This document shows, piece by piece, positions 1 through 12,200 of a stretch of DNA of 64,000 nt. The first letter of the stretch is position 1; every line of letters begins with the position of its first letter. Source of the DNA: Saccharomonospora glauca K62 (GTDB lineage: Bacteria; Actinomycetota; Actinomycetes; Mycobacteriales; Pseudonocardiaceae); assembly GCF_000243395.2 (NCBI RefSeq), contig NZ_CM001484.1:602089-666088 (forward strand), written 5' to 3'. The notes under the pieces were generated by a model. The model saw only the letters and a program-made list of their open reading frames with translations, did not search any database and was not told the DNA's origin. The position numbers and the translations under genes are program-made.

Positions 1-2032
<2,032 letters not shown>

Positions 2033-2059
2033 CAAAGACGCTACGCACCCACTCTGCGA

Positions 2060-2102
2060 CTCTGAAACACCACCCTGGTGTGCCAGTGGTTGTTTCACAG
2101 AG
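2060..2102 (+). other. 23S-5S spacer stem (probable rRNA processing site)
   Basis: The short spacer between the 23S and 5S genes contains an imperfect inverted repeat. The left arm is CTCTGAAACACCAC and the right arm is GTGGTTGTTTCACAGAG, with a small loop between them. In rRNA precursors such stems are usual RNase III substrates. This reading is an inference from pairing and position. Confidence 0.45.
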
Positions 2103-2221
2103 TTTCGGTGGTAATAGCGGTGGGGAAACGCCCGGTCCCATTCCGAACCCGGAAGCTAAGCCCACCAGCGCCGATGGTACTGCACCCGCCGGGGTGTGGG
2201 AGAGTAGGACACCGCCGAACA
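2103..2221 (+). rRNA. rrf: 5S ribosomal RNA
   Basis: About 119 nt with the typical actinobacterial 5S layout. It begins TTTCGGTGGTAATAGCGG, has the conserved CCATTCCGAACCCGGAAGCT core, and ends GAGAGTAGGACACCGCCGAA, whose last bases pair with the 5' end. It lies about 70 nt after the 23S gene on the same strand and is followed directly by a strong terminator. It therefore closes the rRNA operon. Confidence 0.97.
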
Positions 2222-2232
2222 TATTCTTCCAG

Positions 2233-2270
2233 CCGGGGCCCGTCAGACACCTGACGGGCCCCGGTTTTTG
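2233..2270 (+). terminator. Rho-independent terminator of the rRNA operon
   Basis: A perfect 14-bp stem (arms 2233-2246 and 2251-2264, starting CCGGGGCCCGTCAG) closes on the 4-nt loop ACAC. A run of five T follows, and more T-rich sequence runs to 2282. Such a strong hairpin with a T tract right after 5S is the expected end of the rrn transcript. It also separates rRNA from the convergent flavodoxin-like gene. Confidence 0.93.
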
Positions 2271-2293
2271 TGTTGTTTTTTTATTTCGAGAAA

Positions 2294-2746
2294 TCAGGAC
2301 ATGAGCCCGGCGGCCACCGTCGCGCCGAGCTCCCAGCATGCTTCGAGATCGTCCTTGGTGGGTTCGCCGTGGACCACCACCGCCGGAGCGGCCTGTTGCC
2401 AACCCAGCCCCGTGACCACCGTGTCGATCGATTTCGTGGCGCCTTCCGTGCCTTGATTGCCGTGCACGTAGTAGCCGAAAGGGCGTTTACGGGTCGCTTC
2501 AAGACACGGGTAGTAGATCGTGTCGAAGAAATGCTTCAACGCCCCCGACATGTAGCCCAAATTGGCCGGTGTCCCGAGCAGGTAGGCGTCGGCGGCCAGT
2601 ACGTCCGACGCGGTGGCCGACAAAGCGGGCTCGCGCACGACCTCGACACCGCTGATCTCGGGGTCGGTGGCTCCGGACAGCACGGCGTCCAACATGGCCG
2701 CGAGATGTGGGGAAGGGGTGTGATGGACGATCAGCAACCTGGCCAC
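2294..2746 (-). CDS. Flavodoxin-like / NADPH-dependent FMN reductase-like protein
   Basis: A 150-aa protein with a flavodoxin-type fold. It has an N-terminal strand LLIVHHTPSPH, a motif LLGTPANLGYMSGALKHFFD at about 57-76 of the kind that lines the FMN site in flavodoxin/WrbA-like proteins, and a GYYVHGNQGTEGATK segment at about 91-105. It probably binds FMN and works as a small cytosolic electron carrier or quinone/FMN reductase; the partner is unknown. The start is GTG at 2746 with no convincing Shine-Dalgarno. It converges on the rRNA terminator and follows the phosphohexomutase gene on the same strand after about 93 nt. Family fold is fairly sure, substrate is not. Confidence 0.75.
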   Translation of the reverse strand: MARLLIVHHTPSPHLAAMLDAVLSGATDPEISGVEVVREPALSATASDVLAADAYLLGTPANLGYMSGALKHFFDTIYYPCLEATRKRPFGYYVHGNQGTEGATKSIDTVVTGLGWQQAAPAVVVHGEPTKDDLEACWELGATVAAGLMS

Positions 2747-2839
2747 GGTATTCGAGCGTGCCCGGTCGGGCGTGGTGGCGCAAGGGAAGTGCTGTGGAGA
2801 CCACCGCGACGGGAGGCGCTGGTCTCCACAGCGGTGACG

Positions 2840-4492
2840 TCACCGGGTGGTGAGCAGATTCGTGACGTCGTCGCGTAGGGCGGCGAGGGTTTCCCGCGCG
2901 GCGCGGCGGGTCTCGGCGAGGTCCTCCGGTGCCGGCGCCGGCGTCGTGACTTCGAGATACGCCTTCACCTTGGGTTCCGTGCCCGACAAGCGCACGATCA
3001 CGCGGATGCGTTCCCCGCTCAACTTGAGCGCCTGGGCTTCCGGGAGTTCCTCGGCGGTGACCGAGATTCCCGCCAGTGTCGTTGGGGGCTCGGCGCGAAG
3101 CCGCTCCATGACCGCGGCCCGCTCGGCGAGGTCGGCGAACCGAGGAGCGACCTGCCCGGTGACGGAGACGCCGTGCGCCAACGTGAGATCGTCGAGGAGA
3201 TCCAGCAGCGTACGGCCTTGGCTTTTGGCCTCGGCGGCGACGTCGGCCGCGAACACGGCCGCAGCGATACCGTCCTTGTCCTTCACGAAGTCGGGATTGA
3301 CGCAGAGCCCCAGTGCTTCCTCGTAGGCGTAAACGAGCCGTTCGCCCGCCCGCATCAGCCATTTGAAGCCGGTCAGCGTGCGTGCGTGGCGAGCACCGTG
3401 CGCTTGTGCCACCTGAGCGAGCAGGGAGGACGACACGAGAGTCGTGGCCACGAGGGGGTCAGCCGTCTGGGTGCGCGCCAGCAGCCGGTCGCCGAGCAGC
3501 ACTCCGGTCTCGTCGCCGGTCAGCATGCGCCACGTGCCGTCGCGGTCCCGAGTGCCGACGGCGCACCGGTCGGCGTCGGGGTCCAGCGCGATGGCGAGAT
3601 CGGCGTCGATGTCGGCGGCGAGGTTCAGCAGCAGATCGGTGGCGCCCGGTTCCTCGGGGTTGGGGAACGCGACCGTGGGGAAGTCCGGATCGGGTTCCGC
3701 CTGCGCTTCGACGAGGTGGACGTCGGTGAAACCCGCGCGGTGCAACGCGTCGCGTACCACCGTGCCTCCGACACCGTGCAGGGGGGTGACGGCGATTCGC
3801 AGGTCGCGTGCCCCGCTCGTGGCGAGCTCGGCGACCCTGTCGAGATAGGAGTCGAGGATTTCCTCACCGAGGGGACGAGCGCCCTTCCCCCTGGGTATCG
3901 ACACCGCCGCGGGAGCCGCCGTGATCTCCGCTTCGATCTCCGAGTCCGCGGGCGGGATGATCTGGATCCCGGTGTGGTCGAACACCTTGTACCCGTTGTC
4001 GGCCGGGGGATTGTGGGACGCGGTGATCTGAATTCCGGCGCACGCGCCGAGGTTCAGCGTGGCGTAGGCGAGTACCGGAGTCGGGAGAGGACGCGGCAGC
4101 ACTCGGACGTCGAACCCGGCGGCGTCGAGTACTTCGGCGGCGGCCGCGGCGAACCGTTCGGAGCCGTGCCGGGCGTCGCGGCCGACCACGACCGTGCCAC
4201 TCGGAGCGCGCTTGGCGAGCCACGCCGCGAGGCCGGCCGTGGTGCGCACGACCACCGCGGTGTTCATTCCGTTGGGACCGGCCCTCACCGGTCCGCGGAG
4301 ACCCGCCGTGCCGAAGGTGAGGGTCCCGTTCATGCGGTCGTCGAGTTCGGACAGAGCGTCGGGGTCTCCCGCCATCGCGCGGGCGAGCAGGTCTTGCATC
4401 TGCGCACGCGAGTCGGCGTCGACGTCGTCGGCGATCCAGCGGAACGTCGTGTCCCGGAGCTCGGGAGTGAGCCGAGGCGGTTTCTGTTGCAT
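2840..4492 (-). CDS. pmmB: Phosphohexomutase (phosphomannomutase/phosphoglucomutase family)
   Basis: A 550-aa alpha-D-phosphohexomutase that interconverts sugar 6- and 1-phosphates and so supplies precursors for NDP-sugars and wall polysaccharides. The phospho-serine loop TASHNPP puts the catalytic Ser at about 159. A metal-binding DPDADR motif, a sugar-specificity EEALG segment and a C-terminal phosphate-binding RLSGTEPKVKAY are all present, and length is normal. The start chosen is ATG at 4492. An upstream in-frame extension of 53 codons is poor in conserved sequence and crosses an AT-rich promoter region. A CACTAT box ends 6 nt before this ATG, which suggests a leaderless mRNA. Its neighbour deoD matches the mycobacterial pmmB-deoD pairing. 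Mannose versus glucose preference cannot be read from sequence. Confidence 0.92.
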   Translation of the reverse strand: MQQKPPRLTPELRDTTFRWIADDVDADSRAQMQDLLARAMAGDPDALSELDDRMNGTLTFGTAGLRGPVRAGPNGMNTAVVVRTTAGLAAWLAKRAPSGTVVVGRDARHGSERFAAAAAEVLDAAGFDVRVLPRPLPTPVLAYATLNLGACAGIQITASHNPPADNGYKVFDHTGIQIIPPADSEIEAEITAAPAAVSIPRGKGARPLGEEILDSYLDRVAELATSGARDLRIAVTPLHGVGGTVVRDALHRAGFTDVHLVEAQAEPDPDFPTVAFPNPEEPGATDLLLNLAADIDADLAIALDPDADRCAVGTRDRDGTWRMLTGDETGVLLGDRLLARTQTADPLVATTLVSSSLLAQVAQAHGARHARTLTGFKWLMRAGERLVYAYEEALGLCVNPDFVKDKDGIAAAVFAADVAAEAKSQGRTLLDLLDDLTLAHGVSVTGQVAPRFADLAERAAVMERLRAEPPTTLAGISVTAEELPEAQALKLSGERIRVIVRLSGTEPKVKAYLEVTTPAPAPEDLAETRRAARETLAALRDDVTNLLTTR

Positions 4493-4498
4493 CACGTC

Positions 4499-4504
4499 AT
4501 AGTG
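4499..4504 (-). promoter_or_regulatory. Probable -10 element of the phosphohexomutase gene
   Basis: On the minus strand CACTAT (one mismatch to TANNNT) is followed by GACGTG and then the ATG at 4492, a 6-nt gap. There is no Shine-Dalgarno. This geometry fits transcription starting at or next to the A of the start codon. Confidence 0.5.
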
Positions 4505-4674
4505 GCAAGGGGAGTCGCGAGCGGAGCGCGCGACCCCCGCGTGACCGAATCCACGATTATCGATCGTGTCGCAAAATGCAGTCCTCATATTGCAGAACAG
4601 AGCCCTGATCTGCATTGACGAAATATTTCCCCGCATAATCCGCGACGGCATCGCTCAGTGTCAGCGATGCCGCG

Positions 4675-4857
4675 CTAGCAGCACACGATCGGGTTATTGT
4701 CTCCTTGCCAATCATCCGACAGATTTTTCTCGCCACCGCGGAACACCGCGAACTCTCCATCGGGCATGGCCGGGCCGCTGCCCACGGGAAAGGAATCGAC
4801 GATGACACCACTGTTCGTATTCACCGATGTGCCGATCACCGTTGGTGCGACGACCAA
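4675..4857 (-). CDS. Possible small ORF between deoD and pmmB, unknown function
   Basis: The deoD-pmmB gap (4493-4872, 380 nt) is relatively AT-rich, especially 4550-4700. It contains one minus-strand ORF of 60 codons (TTG start at 4857; an in-frame GTG at 4839 would shorten it). It begins 15 nt after the deoD stop, so it could be co-transcribed. Third positions are about 70% G/C against about 45-50% at positions one and two, which resembles coding sequence, but no Shine-Dalgarno is seen. The product is acidic and ends in a Cys-Cys pair. No family is recognised. It may be a real small gene or chance. Confidence 0.3.
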   Translation of the reverse strand: MVVAPTVIGTSVNTNSGVIVDSFPVGSGPAMPDGEFAVFRGGEKNLSDDWQGDNNPIVCC

Positions 4858-4872
4858 GAAGTGAACGGCGCC

Positions 4873-5682
4873 TCAGGCGCGAGTGACGAGGTCCCGCAAC
4901 AGGGTCCCCATGCGTTCGGCCGACGCCCGGCCCGCTTCGAGAACCTCCTCGTGGTTCAGCGGTTCACCCGTCATGCCCGCAGCGAGGTTGGTGACCAGTG
5001 ACAGTCCGAAGACCTCGACGCCTGCGGCGCGGGCCGCGATGGCTTCCAGCACGGTGGACATGCCCACGAGGTCGGCGCCGAGCGTGCGGAGCATGCGGAT
5101 CTCGGCGGGGGTCTCGAAGTGGGGGCCGGGAAGGCCCGCGTAGACGCCCTCGGCCAGAGTGGGGTCGATCTCCTTGGCGATCTTGCGCAACCGCTCGGAG
5201 TACAGGTCGACCAGGTCGACGAAGTTCGCACCCGTGATGGGCGAGGTGGCCGTCATGTTCAGGTGGTCGGAGATGAGCACGGGCTGACCGACCCGGAAAC
5301 CCTCGCGCAGACCTCCCGCGGCGTTGGTCAGCAACACCGCACGGACCCCCGCCGCGGCGGCGGTGCGCACGGCGTGGACGACCCTGGCCACACCCTTGCC
5401 CTCGTAGAGGTGGGTGCGGCCGAGCAGGACGAGGACCCGCTTGTCCCCGACCTCCACCAGGCGGGCGGTGCTGCCGTGCCCGACCGCGCTGGGAGTTTCG
5501 AAACCGGGCAGCTCCCCGAGCGGGATCTCCGCTCGGGGCTCGCCGATCACGTCGGCGGCGGGTCGCCAGCCGGAACCGAGAACGACGGCGATGTCGAACG
5601 CCTCGACGCCGGCGCGGTCGGTCAGGACGGACGCGGACGCGGCGGCGAGGTCATGTGGCTGCGTGTTGCTGTTGGAGTTCAC
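4873..5682 (-). CDS. deoD: Purine-nucleoside phosphorylase
   Basis: A 269-aa trimeric-type purine nucleoside phosphorylase. It cleaves purine (deoxy)nucleosides with phosphate in cytosolic salvage. Visible motifs are VVLGSGW near the N-terminus (phosphate site), the GRTHLYEG segment, [21 protein letters not shown] and [12 protein letters not shown] with the purine-site residues, and SLVTNLAAG near the C-terminus. The start chosen is GTG at 5682, where family homology begins. The longer in-frame ORF upstream reads antisense through the kinase gene. A TAAGCT box lies 8 nt upstream of the GTG. The convergent/divergent neighbours pmmB and a protein kinase do not suggest a special role. Confidence 0.93.
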   Translation of the reverse strand: MNSNSNTQPHDLAAASASVLTDRAGVEAFDIAVVLGSGWRPAADVIGEPRAEIPLGELPGFETPSAVGHGSTARLVEVGDKRVLVLLGRTHLYEGKGVARVVHAVRTAAAAGVRAVLLTNAAGGLREGFRVGQPVLISDHLNMTATSPITGANFVDLVDLYSERLRKIAKEIDPTLAEGVYAGLPGPHFETPAEIRMLRTLGADLVGMSTVLEAIAARAAGVEVFGLSLVTNLAAGMTGEPLNHEEVLEAGRASAERMGTLLRDLVTRA

Positions 5683-5690
5683 GACCGTGG

Positions 5691-5696
5691 AGCTTA
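5691..5696 (-). promoter_or_regulatory. Probable -10 element of deoD
   Basis: The minus-strand hexamer TAAGCT fits TANNNT and lies 8 nt before the GTG at 5682. The transcript would then have no leader or one of only one or two bases. Confidence 0.4.
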
Positions 5697-5768
5697 GGAC
5701 CCGGTGAACCACGCCCGGCCCACCGGACCGTCGGGGGCGGGGTGTCCGACGAGGTCGGAGCCGCTCGG

Positions 5769-7028
5769 CTAGCCGGCCAGCAGGCGGGCGAGAGCGAAAC
5801 CTAAAGCAGCGGTGAGGACGAACACCACCACGGCCACCCCGTAGAGAACGCCTCTGCGCTCGGACACCGTGGCCACCAGGCCGGTGAACAGGTCCGCGTT
5901 CGGCCGGGGCAGCCAACCCCACCGCGGCGTGGTCGGCTTCGCGGTGACGGACCTGCGAGCGGGCTGCCGCGGCTCCCGCCCGGCGGACGACGTCGCGGAG
6001 TCCTCGACGGCGAACGGCAGCGGGCCCGGATCGGGGGCCAGTTCCGCCTCGCCGTCACTCGCCCCACCCGTGTCGTCGGGGGCGTCGCTCAGCATCGGAA
6101 CACGGGGAATCACCCTGGTGGCGCTGGCCTCGTCGCGGACACGGCCGGCGTCGCTCTCGGTGAAGAGCTCGGCGGGGAAAAGCGTGTGTCCCGGTTCGGT
6201 GAGCAACGGGTACAGCCTGCGACGCACTTCCGACAGCGACATGCGCTCGGAGGGTTTCTTCATCATCAGCCCGCGGATCACCGGCGCCAGCGGGCCGGGG
6301 GACGGACGTGGCACGTCACCCTGGACGACGCTGACCACGGTTTCCAGCGGATCGCCGTCGGCGTCGTACGGCGGGCGCCCCTCGGTGGCGGCGAACAGCG
6401 TCGCCCCCAGTCCCCACAGGTCGGCCGTGTAGGTGACGGGACCGCCGGTGGCGACCTCGGGCGCGATGAACGCCGGGGACCCCAGCATCATGCCCGTGTG
6501 CGTCATCGTCGCCTCGGAGACGTTGCGGGCGATGCCGAAGTCGGTGAGCTTGACGCGGCCGTCGTCGGCCACGAGCACGTTGCCCGGCTTGACGTCGCGA
6601 TGGGTGATGCCCGCGGCGTGGGCCGCCTCCAGCGCGGCCGCGACGGCCTCGCCCACGGTCGCGGCCTGTGCGACCGTGAGCCTGCCCACCTGTCGGAGCA
6701 GTCCGGCGAGGCTCCGGGAGGGCAGCAGTTCCATCACGACGTACGGGTCGTCGTGCTCCCTGACGACGTCGTGCAGGATCACCACGTTGGGGTGGGACAG
6801 CACGGCGATCGCTCTGGCCTCGCGCAGCGTCCGTTCCCGTAGTTCGGCGACCCTGGCAGGGGGCACACCGGGCGGCATGCGGACCTCCTTCACCGCCACG
6901 GGACGGTGGAGGAACTCGTCGTAGGCCGACCACACGGTGCCCATGGACCCGGAGCCGAGCACGGACCGCAGCCGGTAGCGGCCGGCCACGAGTCGTCGGT
7001 CGTCAGTCGGAGCGGACACGCGTTCCAT
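5769..7028 (-). CDS. Membrane-anchored serine/threonine protein kinase
   Basis: A 419-aa Hanks-type kinase. The catalytic domain spans about 16-270, with glycine loop GSGSMG at 25-30, ATP lysine K47 in VAVKEV, catalytic HRDVKPGN at 143-150, metal-binding DFG at 163-165 and APE at 189-191. All key residues are present, so it should be active. A Pro/Ala-rich linker follows. One C-terminal membrane helix at about 392-415 leaves only a few residues outside, and no PASTA or other sensor domain is seen, unlike PknB. The ATG at 7028 begins a few residues before the kinase core. It faces away from the methylmalonyl-CoA mutase operon across a gap of about 108 nt, so the two share a divergent control region. 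Confidence 0.93.
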   Translation of the reverse strand: MERVSAPTDDRRLVAGRYRLRSVLGSGSMGTVWSAYDEFLHRPVAVKEVRMPPGVPPARVAELRERTLREARAIAVLSHPNVVILHDVVREHDDPYVVMELLPSRSLAGLLRQVGRLTVAQAATVGEAVAAALEAAHAAGITHRDVKPGNVLVADDGRVKLTDFGIARNVSEATMTHTGMMLGSPAFIAPEVATGGPVTYTADLWGLGATLFAATEGRPPYDADGDPLETVVSVVQGDVPRPSPGPLAPVIRGLMMKKPSERMSLSEVRRRLYPLLTEPGHTLFPAELFTESDAGRVRDEASATRVIPRVPMLSDAPDDTGGASDGEAELAPDPGPLPFAVEDSATSSAGREPRQPARRSVTAKPTTPRWGWLPRPNADLFTGLVATVSERRGVLYGVAVVVFVLTAALGFALARLLAG

Positions 7029-7122
7029 TGTCGCCGACCGGGGCCGCGCCGCCCCTCAGGCTCTCGGGACGGGCGTTTCGCGGCAGAGATCAGTGTCATA
7101 GTGCAGGGGAAAAACCCAGCCC

Positions 7123-7128
7123 TAGGAT
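7123..7128 (+). promoter_or_regulatory. Probable -10 element of the mutAB operon
   Basis: TAGGAT lies 8 nt before the ATG at 7137, and no Shine-Dalgarno is visible. The position suggests a leaderless or nearly leaderless mRNA. No cobalamin riboswitch can fit in the 108-nt gap to the kinase gene. Confidence 0.45.
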
Positions 7129-7136
7129 GACTGGCT

Positions 7137-8987
7137 ATGGGCAAGGGCGCTGAGCGCACGGGGCTCACCGGCGAACTGGCACTGGCGGCCGAGTTCGAGA
7201 CACCGAGCCGACAGGAGTGGGAACGCCTGGTCGAGAAGGTGCTCGAACGAACGGGTTCGAGCCGTGACCGGTTGGTGACCACCACCGACGACGGCATCGA
7301 GGTGCTGCCTCTCTACACCGCCGACGACCCCGCGCCCCCCGCCGGTTTCCCCGGCGTGCCCCCGTTCGTCCGAGGTTCCCGTCCCGACGGTCACGTGCGT
7401 GAGGGCTGGGACGTTCGGGCCCTGCACGAGGTGGTCGACGCGGCCGCCGGTAACGAAGCCGTGCTCGCCGACCTCGAAGGCGGGGTGACGTCGCTCTGGC
7501 TGCGGGTGGGCGAAGGCGGTGTGCCGGTGTCCTCCCTCGGCGACGTGCTGCGCGAGGTGCGCCTCGATCTCGCGCCCGTCGTCCTCGACGCGGGGGCGGA
7601 GTACGAGCGGGCGGCGGAGGCCCTCCTCGCGCTGCACGCCGAGCAGGGCGTGCCCGACACCGAGGTCACGGGCAACCTCGGCGCCGACCCGATCGGGCTG
7701 CGGGCCCGCACGGGCCGCGAACACGACGTCGCCCCCGCGGCGGCGCTCACCGCCCGGCTCGCGAGGCGGCACCCGCGGCTGTCGACGCTCGTGGCCGACG
7801 GTCTGCCCTACCACGAGGCGGGCGGCTCCGACGCCCAGGAACTCGGCGCGGCGACGGCCACTGCCGTGGCGTACCTACGGGCCCTGACCGAGGCGGGGCT
7901 CGACGTGGCGGACGCCGCGGCTCGCATCGAGTTCCGTCTGGTGGCCACCACCGACCAGTTCGGCACCATCGCGAAGTTGCGGGCCGCGCGCAGGGTGTGG
8001 GCGCGGGTCATGGAGGTGTGCGGAGCGCCCGACGTCGCCATGCGCCAGCACGCGGTCACCTCGCCGGCCATGCTGACCCGTCGCGATCCCGCCGTGAACC
8101 TGCTGCGCACCACCGTCGCGAGTTTCGCGGCGGGCATCGGTGGGGCGGACGCGATCACCGTGCTGCCGTTCGACCACGCCATCGGGCTTCCCGACCGGTT
8201 CTCGCGGCGACTCGCCCGCAACACCCAGGCCATCCTGCTGGAGGAGAGCAAGCTCGCCGCGGTGATCGACCCGGCGGGCGGCTCGTGGTACGTCGAGAAC
8301 CTCACCGACGCCCTCGCCCACAAGGCCTGGGACGAGTTCACGGCCATCGAGAAGGCGGGCGGCATCGAGTCCGAGCTCGCTTCCGGGGCGTTGGCCGACC
8401 GACTCGCGCGCACCTGGCGGGCGCGGTCCCGGCGAATCGCCACGCGACGCGACGCCATCACCGGGGTCAACGAGTTCCCGCTGCTGGAGGACAAGACCTT
8501 CGACCGCGCACCTCGGCCCGAGGTGGCGACCGGTGGCCTGCCGAGGGTGCGTTACGCGCAGGACTACGAACGGCTGCGCGACCGCTCCGACGCGCACCTG
8601 GCGGAACACGGCAGCAGGCCGAAGATCTTCCTCGCCACCCTCGGCTCGCTCGCCGAGCACACGGCGCGGGCCACGTTCGCGGCCAACCTGTTCCTCGCGG
8701 GTGGGATCGAGCCGGTGAACCCCGGCCTCTCCGAGGCCACCACCGACGAGCTCGTCCGGGCGTTCCGCGACAGCACGACCCCGGTGGCCTGCGTGTGCGG
8801 CACCGACGAGGCCTACGCCGACCGCGCGGCCGAGGTGGCGAGAGCGCTGCGCGAGGCGGGAGCCACCACGGTGTTCCTCGCGGGCCGCCCCTCGGACGTC
8901 GACGGCGTCGACGGACACGTCCACCGAGGCTGTGACGCGCTCGCCGTCCTCACCGACACTCTCGACACCCTGGGAGTCGCGCCATGA
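7137..8987 (+). CDS. mutA: Methylmalonyl-CoA mutase small (beta) subunit
   Basis: A 616-aa partner subunit of adenosylcobalamin-dependent methylmalonyl-CoA mutase, which converts (R)-methylmalonyl-CoA to succinyl-CoA. The TIM-barrel half covers about 60-450, including [19 protein letters not shown] and [21 protein letters not shown] cobalamin-binding-like Rossmann domain follows at about 480-616. As is typical of small subunits, that domain lacks the DxHxxG cobalt-ligand motif that the large subunit has, so it is expected to be structural. The stop overlaps the mutB start by 4 nt (ATGA), indicating translational coupling. Confidence 0.96.
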   Translation: MGKGAERTGLTGELALAAEFETPSRQEWERLVEKVLERTGSSRDRLVTTTDDGIEVLPLYTADDPAPPAGFPGVPPFVRGSRPDGHVREGWDVRALHEVVDAAAGNEAVLADLEGGVTSLWLRVGEGGVPVSSLGDVLREVRLDLAPVVLDAGAEYERAAEALLALHAEQGVPDTEVTGNLGADPIGLRARTGREHDVAPAAALTARLARRHPRLSTLVADGLPYHEAGGSDAQELGAATATAVAYLRALTEAGLDVADAAARIEFRLVATTDQFGTIAKLRAARRVWARVMEVCGAPDVAMRQHAVTSPAMLTRRDPAVNLLRTTVASFAAGIGGADAITVLPFDHAIGLPDRFSRRLARNTQAILLEESKLAAVIDPAGGSWYVENLTDALAHKAWDEFTAIEKAGGIESELASGALADRLARTWRARSRRIATRRDAITGVNEFPLLEDKTFDRAPRPEVATGGLPRVRYAQDYERLRDRSDAHLAEHGSRPKIFLATLGSLAEHTARATFAANLFLAGGIEPVNPGLSEATTDELVRAFRDSTTPVACVCGTDEAYADRAAEVARALREAGATTVFLAGRPSDVDGVDGHVHRGCDALAVLTDTLDTLGVAP

Positions 8988-11164
8988 CGATCCCCGACTT
9001 CGGCGACATCGAACTCGGTTCCCCCTCGGGTTCCGATTCGGACAGGCAGAAGTGGATGGAGGCCGTGCGCGCGGCCACCGGCAAGGACGTCGACGCGCTG
9101 GTGTGGGAGACCCCCGAGGGCATCGGCGTCAAACCGCTGTACACGGCCGAGGACCTCGCCGGACTCGACTTCCTGCGGACGTATCCCGGTATCGCGCCGT
9201 ACCTGCGGGGCCCGTACCCCACGATGTACACGACACAGCCGTGGACCATCCGGCAGTACGCCGGTTTCTCCACGGCCGAGGAGTCCAACGCCTTCTACCG
9301 GCGCAACCTCGCCGCGGGCCAGAAGGGCCTGTCGGTGGCGTTCGACCTCGCCACCCACCGCGGCTACGACTCCGACCACCCGAGGGTGTCCGGTGACGTC
9401 GGGATGGCCGGGGTGGCCATCGACTCGATCTACGACATGCGGCAGCTCTTCGACGGCATCCCGCTCGACCGCATGAGCGTGTCGATGACGATGAACGGTG
9501 CCGTGCTGCCCGTGCTGGCGTTGTACGTGGTGGCGGCCGAAGAGCAAGGTGTGCGTCCCGAACAGCTCGCGGGGACCATCCAGAACGACATCCTCAAGGA
9601 GTTCATGGTCCGCAACACCTACATCTACCCGCCGCAGCCGTCGATGCGGATCATCTCCGACATCTTCGCCTACACGTCGCGGCACATGCCGAAGTTCAAC
9701 TCGATCTCGATCTCCGGCTACCACATGCAGGAGGCCGGGGCCACGGCCGACCTGGAGCTGGCGTACACACTCGCCGACGGCGTCGAGTACATCCGGGCGG
9801 GACTGGCCGCGGGGCTCGACATCGACGCGTTCGCGCCGCGGCTGTCGTTCTTCTGGGCGATCGGCATGAACTTCTTCATGGAGGTCGCGAAGCTGCGGGC
9901 GGCCCGGCTGCTGTGGGCGAAACTCGTGAAGCGGTTCGAGCCGCGCAACCCCAAGTCGCTGAGCCTGCGCACGCACTCCCAGACCTCCGGGTGGTCGCTC
10001 ACGGCGCAGGACGTCTACAACAACGTGGTCCGGACCTGCGTCGAGGCGATGGCCGCCACGCAGGGCCACACGCAGTCGCTGCACACCAACGCCCTCGACG
10101 AGGCGTTGGCGCTGCCCACCGACACCAGCGCCCGCATCGCGCGCAACACGCAGCTTCTGCTCCAGCAGGAGTCCGGCACCACGAATGTCATCGACCCGTG
10201 GGGCGGCAGCGCGTACGTCGAGCGGCTCACCTACGAGCTGGCGAAGCGGGCGTGGGGACACATCGAGGAGGTCGAGGCCGCGGGCGGGATGGCGAAGGCC
10301 ATCGACGCGGGCATCCCCAAGCTCCGCATCGAGGAGGCCGCGGCTCGCACGCAGGCCCGTATCGACTCGGGCAGGCAGCCGGTGATCGGTGTCAACAAGT
10401 ACCGCGTCGGAGCGGAGGACGACATCGAGCTCGAGGTCCTCAAGATCGACAACGCCGAGGTGCGGGCGCAGCAGATCGAGAAGCTGCGCAGGCTGCGTGC
10501 CGAACGCGACGAGGAGGCGACGAGGGAGGCCCTGCGCAGGCTCACCGCGGGCGCGGAGGGCGACGGCAACCTGCTCGAACTCGCTATCGACGCGGCGAGG
10601 GCCAAGGCCACGGTCGGCGAGATCTCCGAGGCCCTGGAGAAGATCTGGGGCAGGCATTCCGGTCAGATCCGTACCATTTCCGGCGTGTATCGCGAGGAGG
10701 TCGGCAACACGTCGAACGTGGAGACCGCCAGGCGGCGGGTCGAGGCGTTCGCCGAGGAGGAGGGCCGCCGTCCGCGCATCCTCGTGGCCAAGATGGGACA
10801 GGACGGTCACGACCGTGGCCAGAAGGTGATCGCCTCCGCGTTCGCCGACCTCGGTTTCGACGTCGACGTCGGCCCGCTGTTCTCCACCCCGGCGGAGGTC
10901 GCGCGGCAGGCCGTCGAGGCCGACGTGCACATCGTCGGGGTGTCGTCGCTGGCGGCGGGGCACCTCTCGCTCGTCCCGGCGTTGCGGGAGGAGCTGGAGC
11001 GGCTCGGCAGGGACGACATCATGATCGTGTGCGGCGGGGTCATCCCACCGCAGGACTACGACGCGCTGCGCGAGGCCGGTGCGGTCGCGATCTTCGGACC
11101 GGGCACCGTGATCGCCGACTCGGCCATCACGCTGCTCGACGAACTCGAGGCTCGACTCTCGTAG
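8984..11164 (+). CDS. mutB: Methylmalonyl-CoA mutase large (alpha, catalytic) subunit
   Basis: A 726-aa catalytic subunit. The N-terminal TIM barrel includes [40 protein letters not shown] and RISFF-like strands near the substrate channel. The C-terminal B12 domain at about 590-726 carries DGHDRG at 607-612, so His609 is the expected lower ligand to cobalt. Length and motifs are those of ordinary bacterial MutB. It sits between mutA (4-nt overlap) and meaB (2-nt gap), and the propionyl-CoA carboxylase genes lie at 25640-30886 in the same window. Together they make a complete carboxylation/isomerisation route apart from the epimerase, which is not seen here. Confidence 0.97.
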   Translation: MTIPDFGDIELGSPSGSDSDRQKWMEAVRAATGKDVDALVWETPEGIGVKPLYTAEDLAGLDFLRTYPGIAPYLRGPYPTMYTTQPWTIRQYAGFSTAEESNAFYRRNLAAGQKGLSVAFDLATHRGYDSDHPRVSGDVGMAGVAIDSIYDMRQLFDGIPLDRMSVSMTMNGAVLPVLALYVVAAEEQGVRPEQLAGTIQNDILKEFMVRNTYIYPPQPSMRIISDIFAYTSRHMPKFNSISISGYHMQEAGATADLELAYTLADGVEYIRAGLAAGLDIDAFAPRLSFFWAIGMNFFMEVAKLRAARLLWAKLVKRFEPRNPKSLSLRTHSQTSGWSLTAQDVYNNVVRTCVEAMAATQGHTQSLHTNALDEALALPTDTSARIARNTQLLLQQESGTTNVIDPWGGSAYVERLTYELAKRAWGHIEEVEAAGGMAKAIDAGIPKLRIEEAAARTQARIDSGRQPVIGVNKYRVGAEDDIELEVLKIDNAEVRAQQIEKLRRLRAERDEEATREALRRLTAGAEGDGNLLELAIDAARAKATVGEISEALEKIWGRHSGQIRTISGVYREEVGNTSNVETARRRVEAFAEEEGRRPRILVAKMGQDGHDRGQKVIASAFADLGFDVDVGPLFSTPAEVARQAVEADVHIVGVSSLAAGHLSLVPALREELERLGRDDIMIVCGGVIPPQDYDALREAGAVAIFGPGTVIADSAITLLDELEARLS

Positions 11165-11166
11165 GC

Positions 11167-12168
11167 ATGGCACGCATCCTCGACGTCTCCGCCTACGCCA
11201 AGGGAGTCCTCGACGGCGACCGCGGCATGCTCGCCAGGGCGATCACCCTGGTGGAGTCGCAACGCGCCGACCACCGCGAACGGGCTCAGGAGCTGCTCGT
11301 CGAACTGCTGCCCCACGCGGGCGGCGCGTTCCGGGTGGGCATCACGGGCGTGCCCGGCGTGGGGAAGTCGACGTTCATCGACCAGCTCGGCACCCGGCTC
11401 ACCGCCGCGGGACATCGGGTCGCCGTCCTGGCGGTCGACCCGTCGTCCACCCGCACCGGCGGCAGCATCCTCGGTGACAAGACGCGAATGGCTCGGCTCG
11501 CCGTCGACCCGGCCGCGTTCATCAGGCCCTCGCCCACCTCGGGCACGCTCGGCGGGGTGGCCAGGGCCACCCGCGAGACCATCGTGCTGATGGAGGCCGC
11601 GGGCTACGACGTCGTGCTGGTCGAGACCGTGGGCGTCGGGCAGTCGGAGGTCACCGTCGCCGGCATGGTCGACTCCTTCCTCTTCCTCACACTGGCACGC
11701 ACGGGCGACCAGCTGCAGGGCATCAAGAAGGGCGTGCTCGAACTCGCCGACGTCATCGCCGTCAACAAGGCCGACGGCGAACACGAGCGGGACGCGCGGC
11801 GCGCGGCCAGGGAGCTCTCCGGGGCCCTGCGCATGATCTACGGGCCCGACGCGGCCTGGACCCCGCCCGTGCTCACCTGCAGCGGGCTCACGGGAGCGGG
11901 CCTCGACACCGTGTGGCAGCAGCTCGAACGGCATCGAGCGCACCTGGCGGAGTCCGGGGAGCTGGAGGCCAAGCGGCAACAGCAGCAGGTGGACTGGACC
12001 TGGGCGATGGTGCGCGATCAGCTGCTCGACCGGCTGGAACGGCATCCCGGTGTGCGCGAGATCGTCGACGAGGTGGAAAGCGACGTCCGGGAGGGCCGCA
12101 GCACCGCGACTCTGGCCGCCGAACGCATCCTGAGGGCGTTCGGCGGCGAGTCCTCGTCCGGGGGCTGA
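11167..12168 (+). CDS. meaB: MeaB/ArgK-family G-protein chaperone of methylmalonyl-CoA mutase
   Basis: A 333-aa SIMIBI-class GTPase. It loads and protects the adenosylcobalamin cofactor of MutB. The P-loop GVPGVGKS is at about 60-67, the Mg site lies in [20 protein letters not shown] forms the switch III-like segment, and NKADGEHE is the guanine-specificity motif. The start ATG at 11167 lies 2 nt after the mutB stop, so translation is probably coupled. The longer in-frame ORF upstream reads through mutB in another frame and is not real. An arginine/ornithine transport role was once proposed for ArgK, but the operon makes the mutase role far more likely. Confidence 0.95.
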   Translation: MARILDVSAYAKGVLDGDRGMLARAITLVESQRADHRERAQELLVELLPHAGGAFRVGITGVPGVGKSTFIDQLGTRLTAAGHRVAVLAVDPSSTRTGGSILGDKTRMARLAVDPAAFIRPSPTSGTLGGVARATRETIVLMEAAGYDVVLVETVGVGQSEVTVAGMVDSFLFLTLARTGDQLQGIKKGVLELADVIAVNKADGEHERDARRAARELSGALRMIYGPDAAWTPPVLTCSGLTGAGLDTVWQQLERHRAHLAESGELEAKRQQQQVDWTWAMVRDQLLDRLERHPGVREIVDEVESDVREGRSTATLAAERILRAFGGESSSGG

Positions 12169-12200
12169 CGCACCGCCGTCTCTCACGGCAGACTGTGAGC

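Noticed and set aside
7029-7136. Cobalamin riboswitch before the methylmalonyl-CoA mutase operon
   Set aside because: The gap is about 108 nt, has a -10 box next to the ATG and no B12-box-like element.
9913-11166. N-terminal extension of MeaB by more than 400 residues
   Set aside because: That part is an out-of-frame reading of mutB. Family homology starts at the ATG at 11167.
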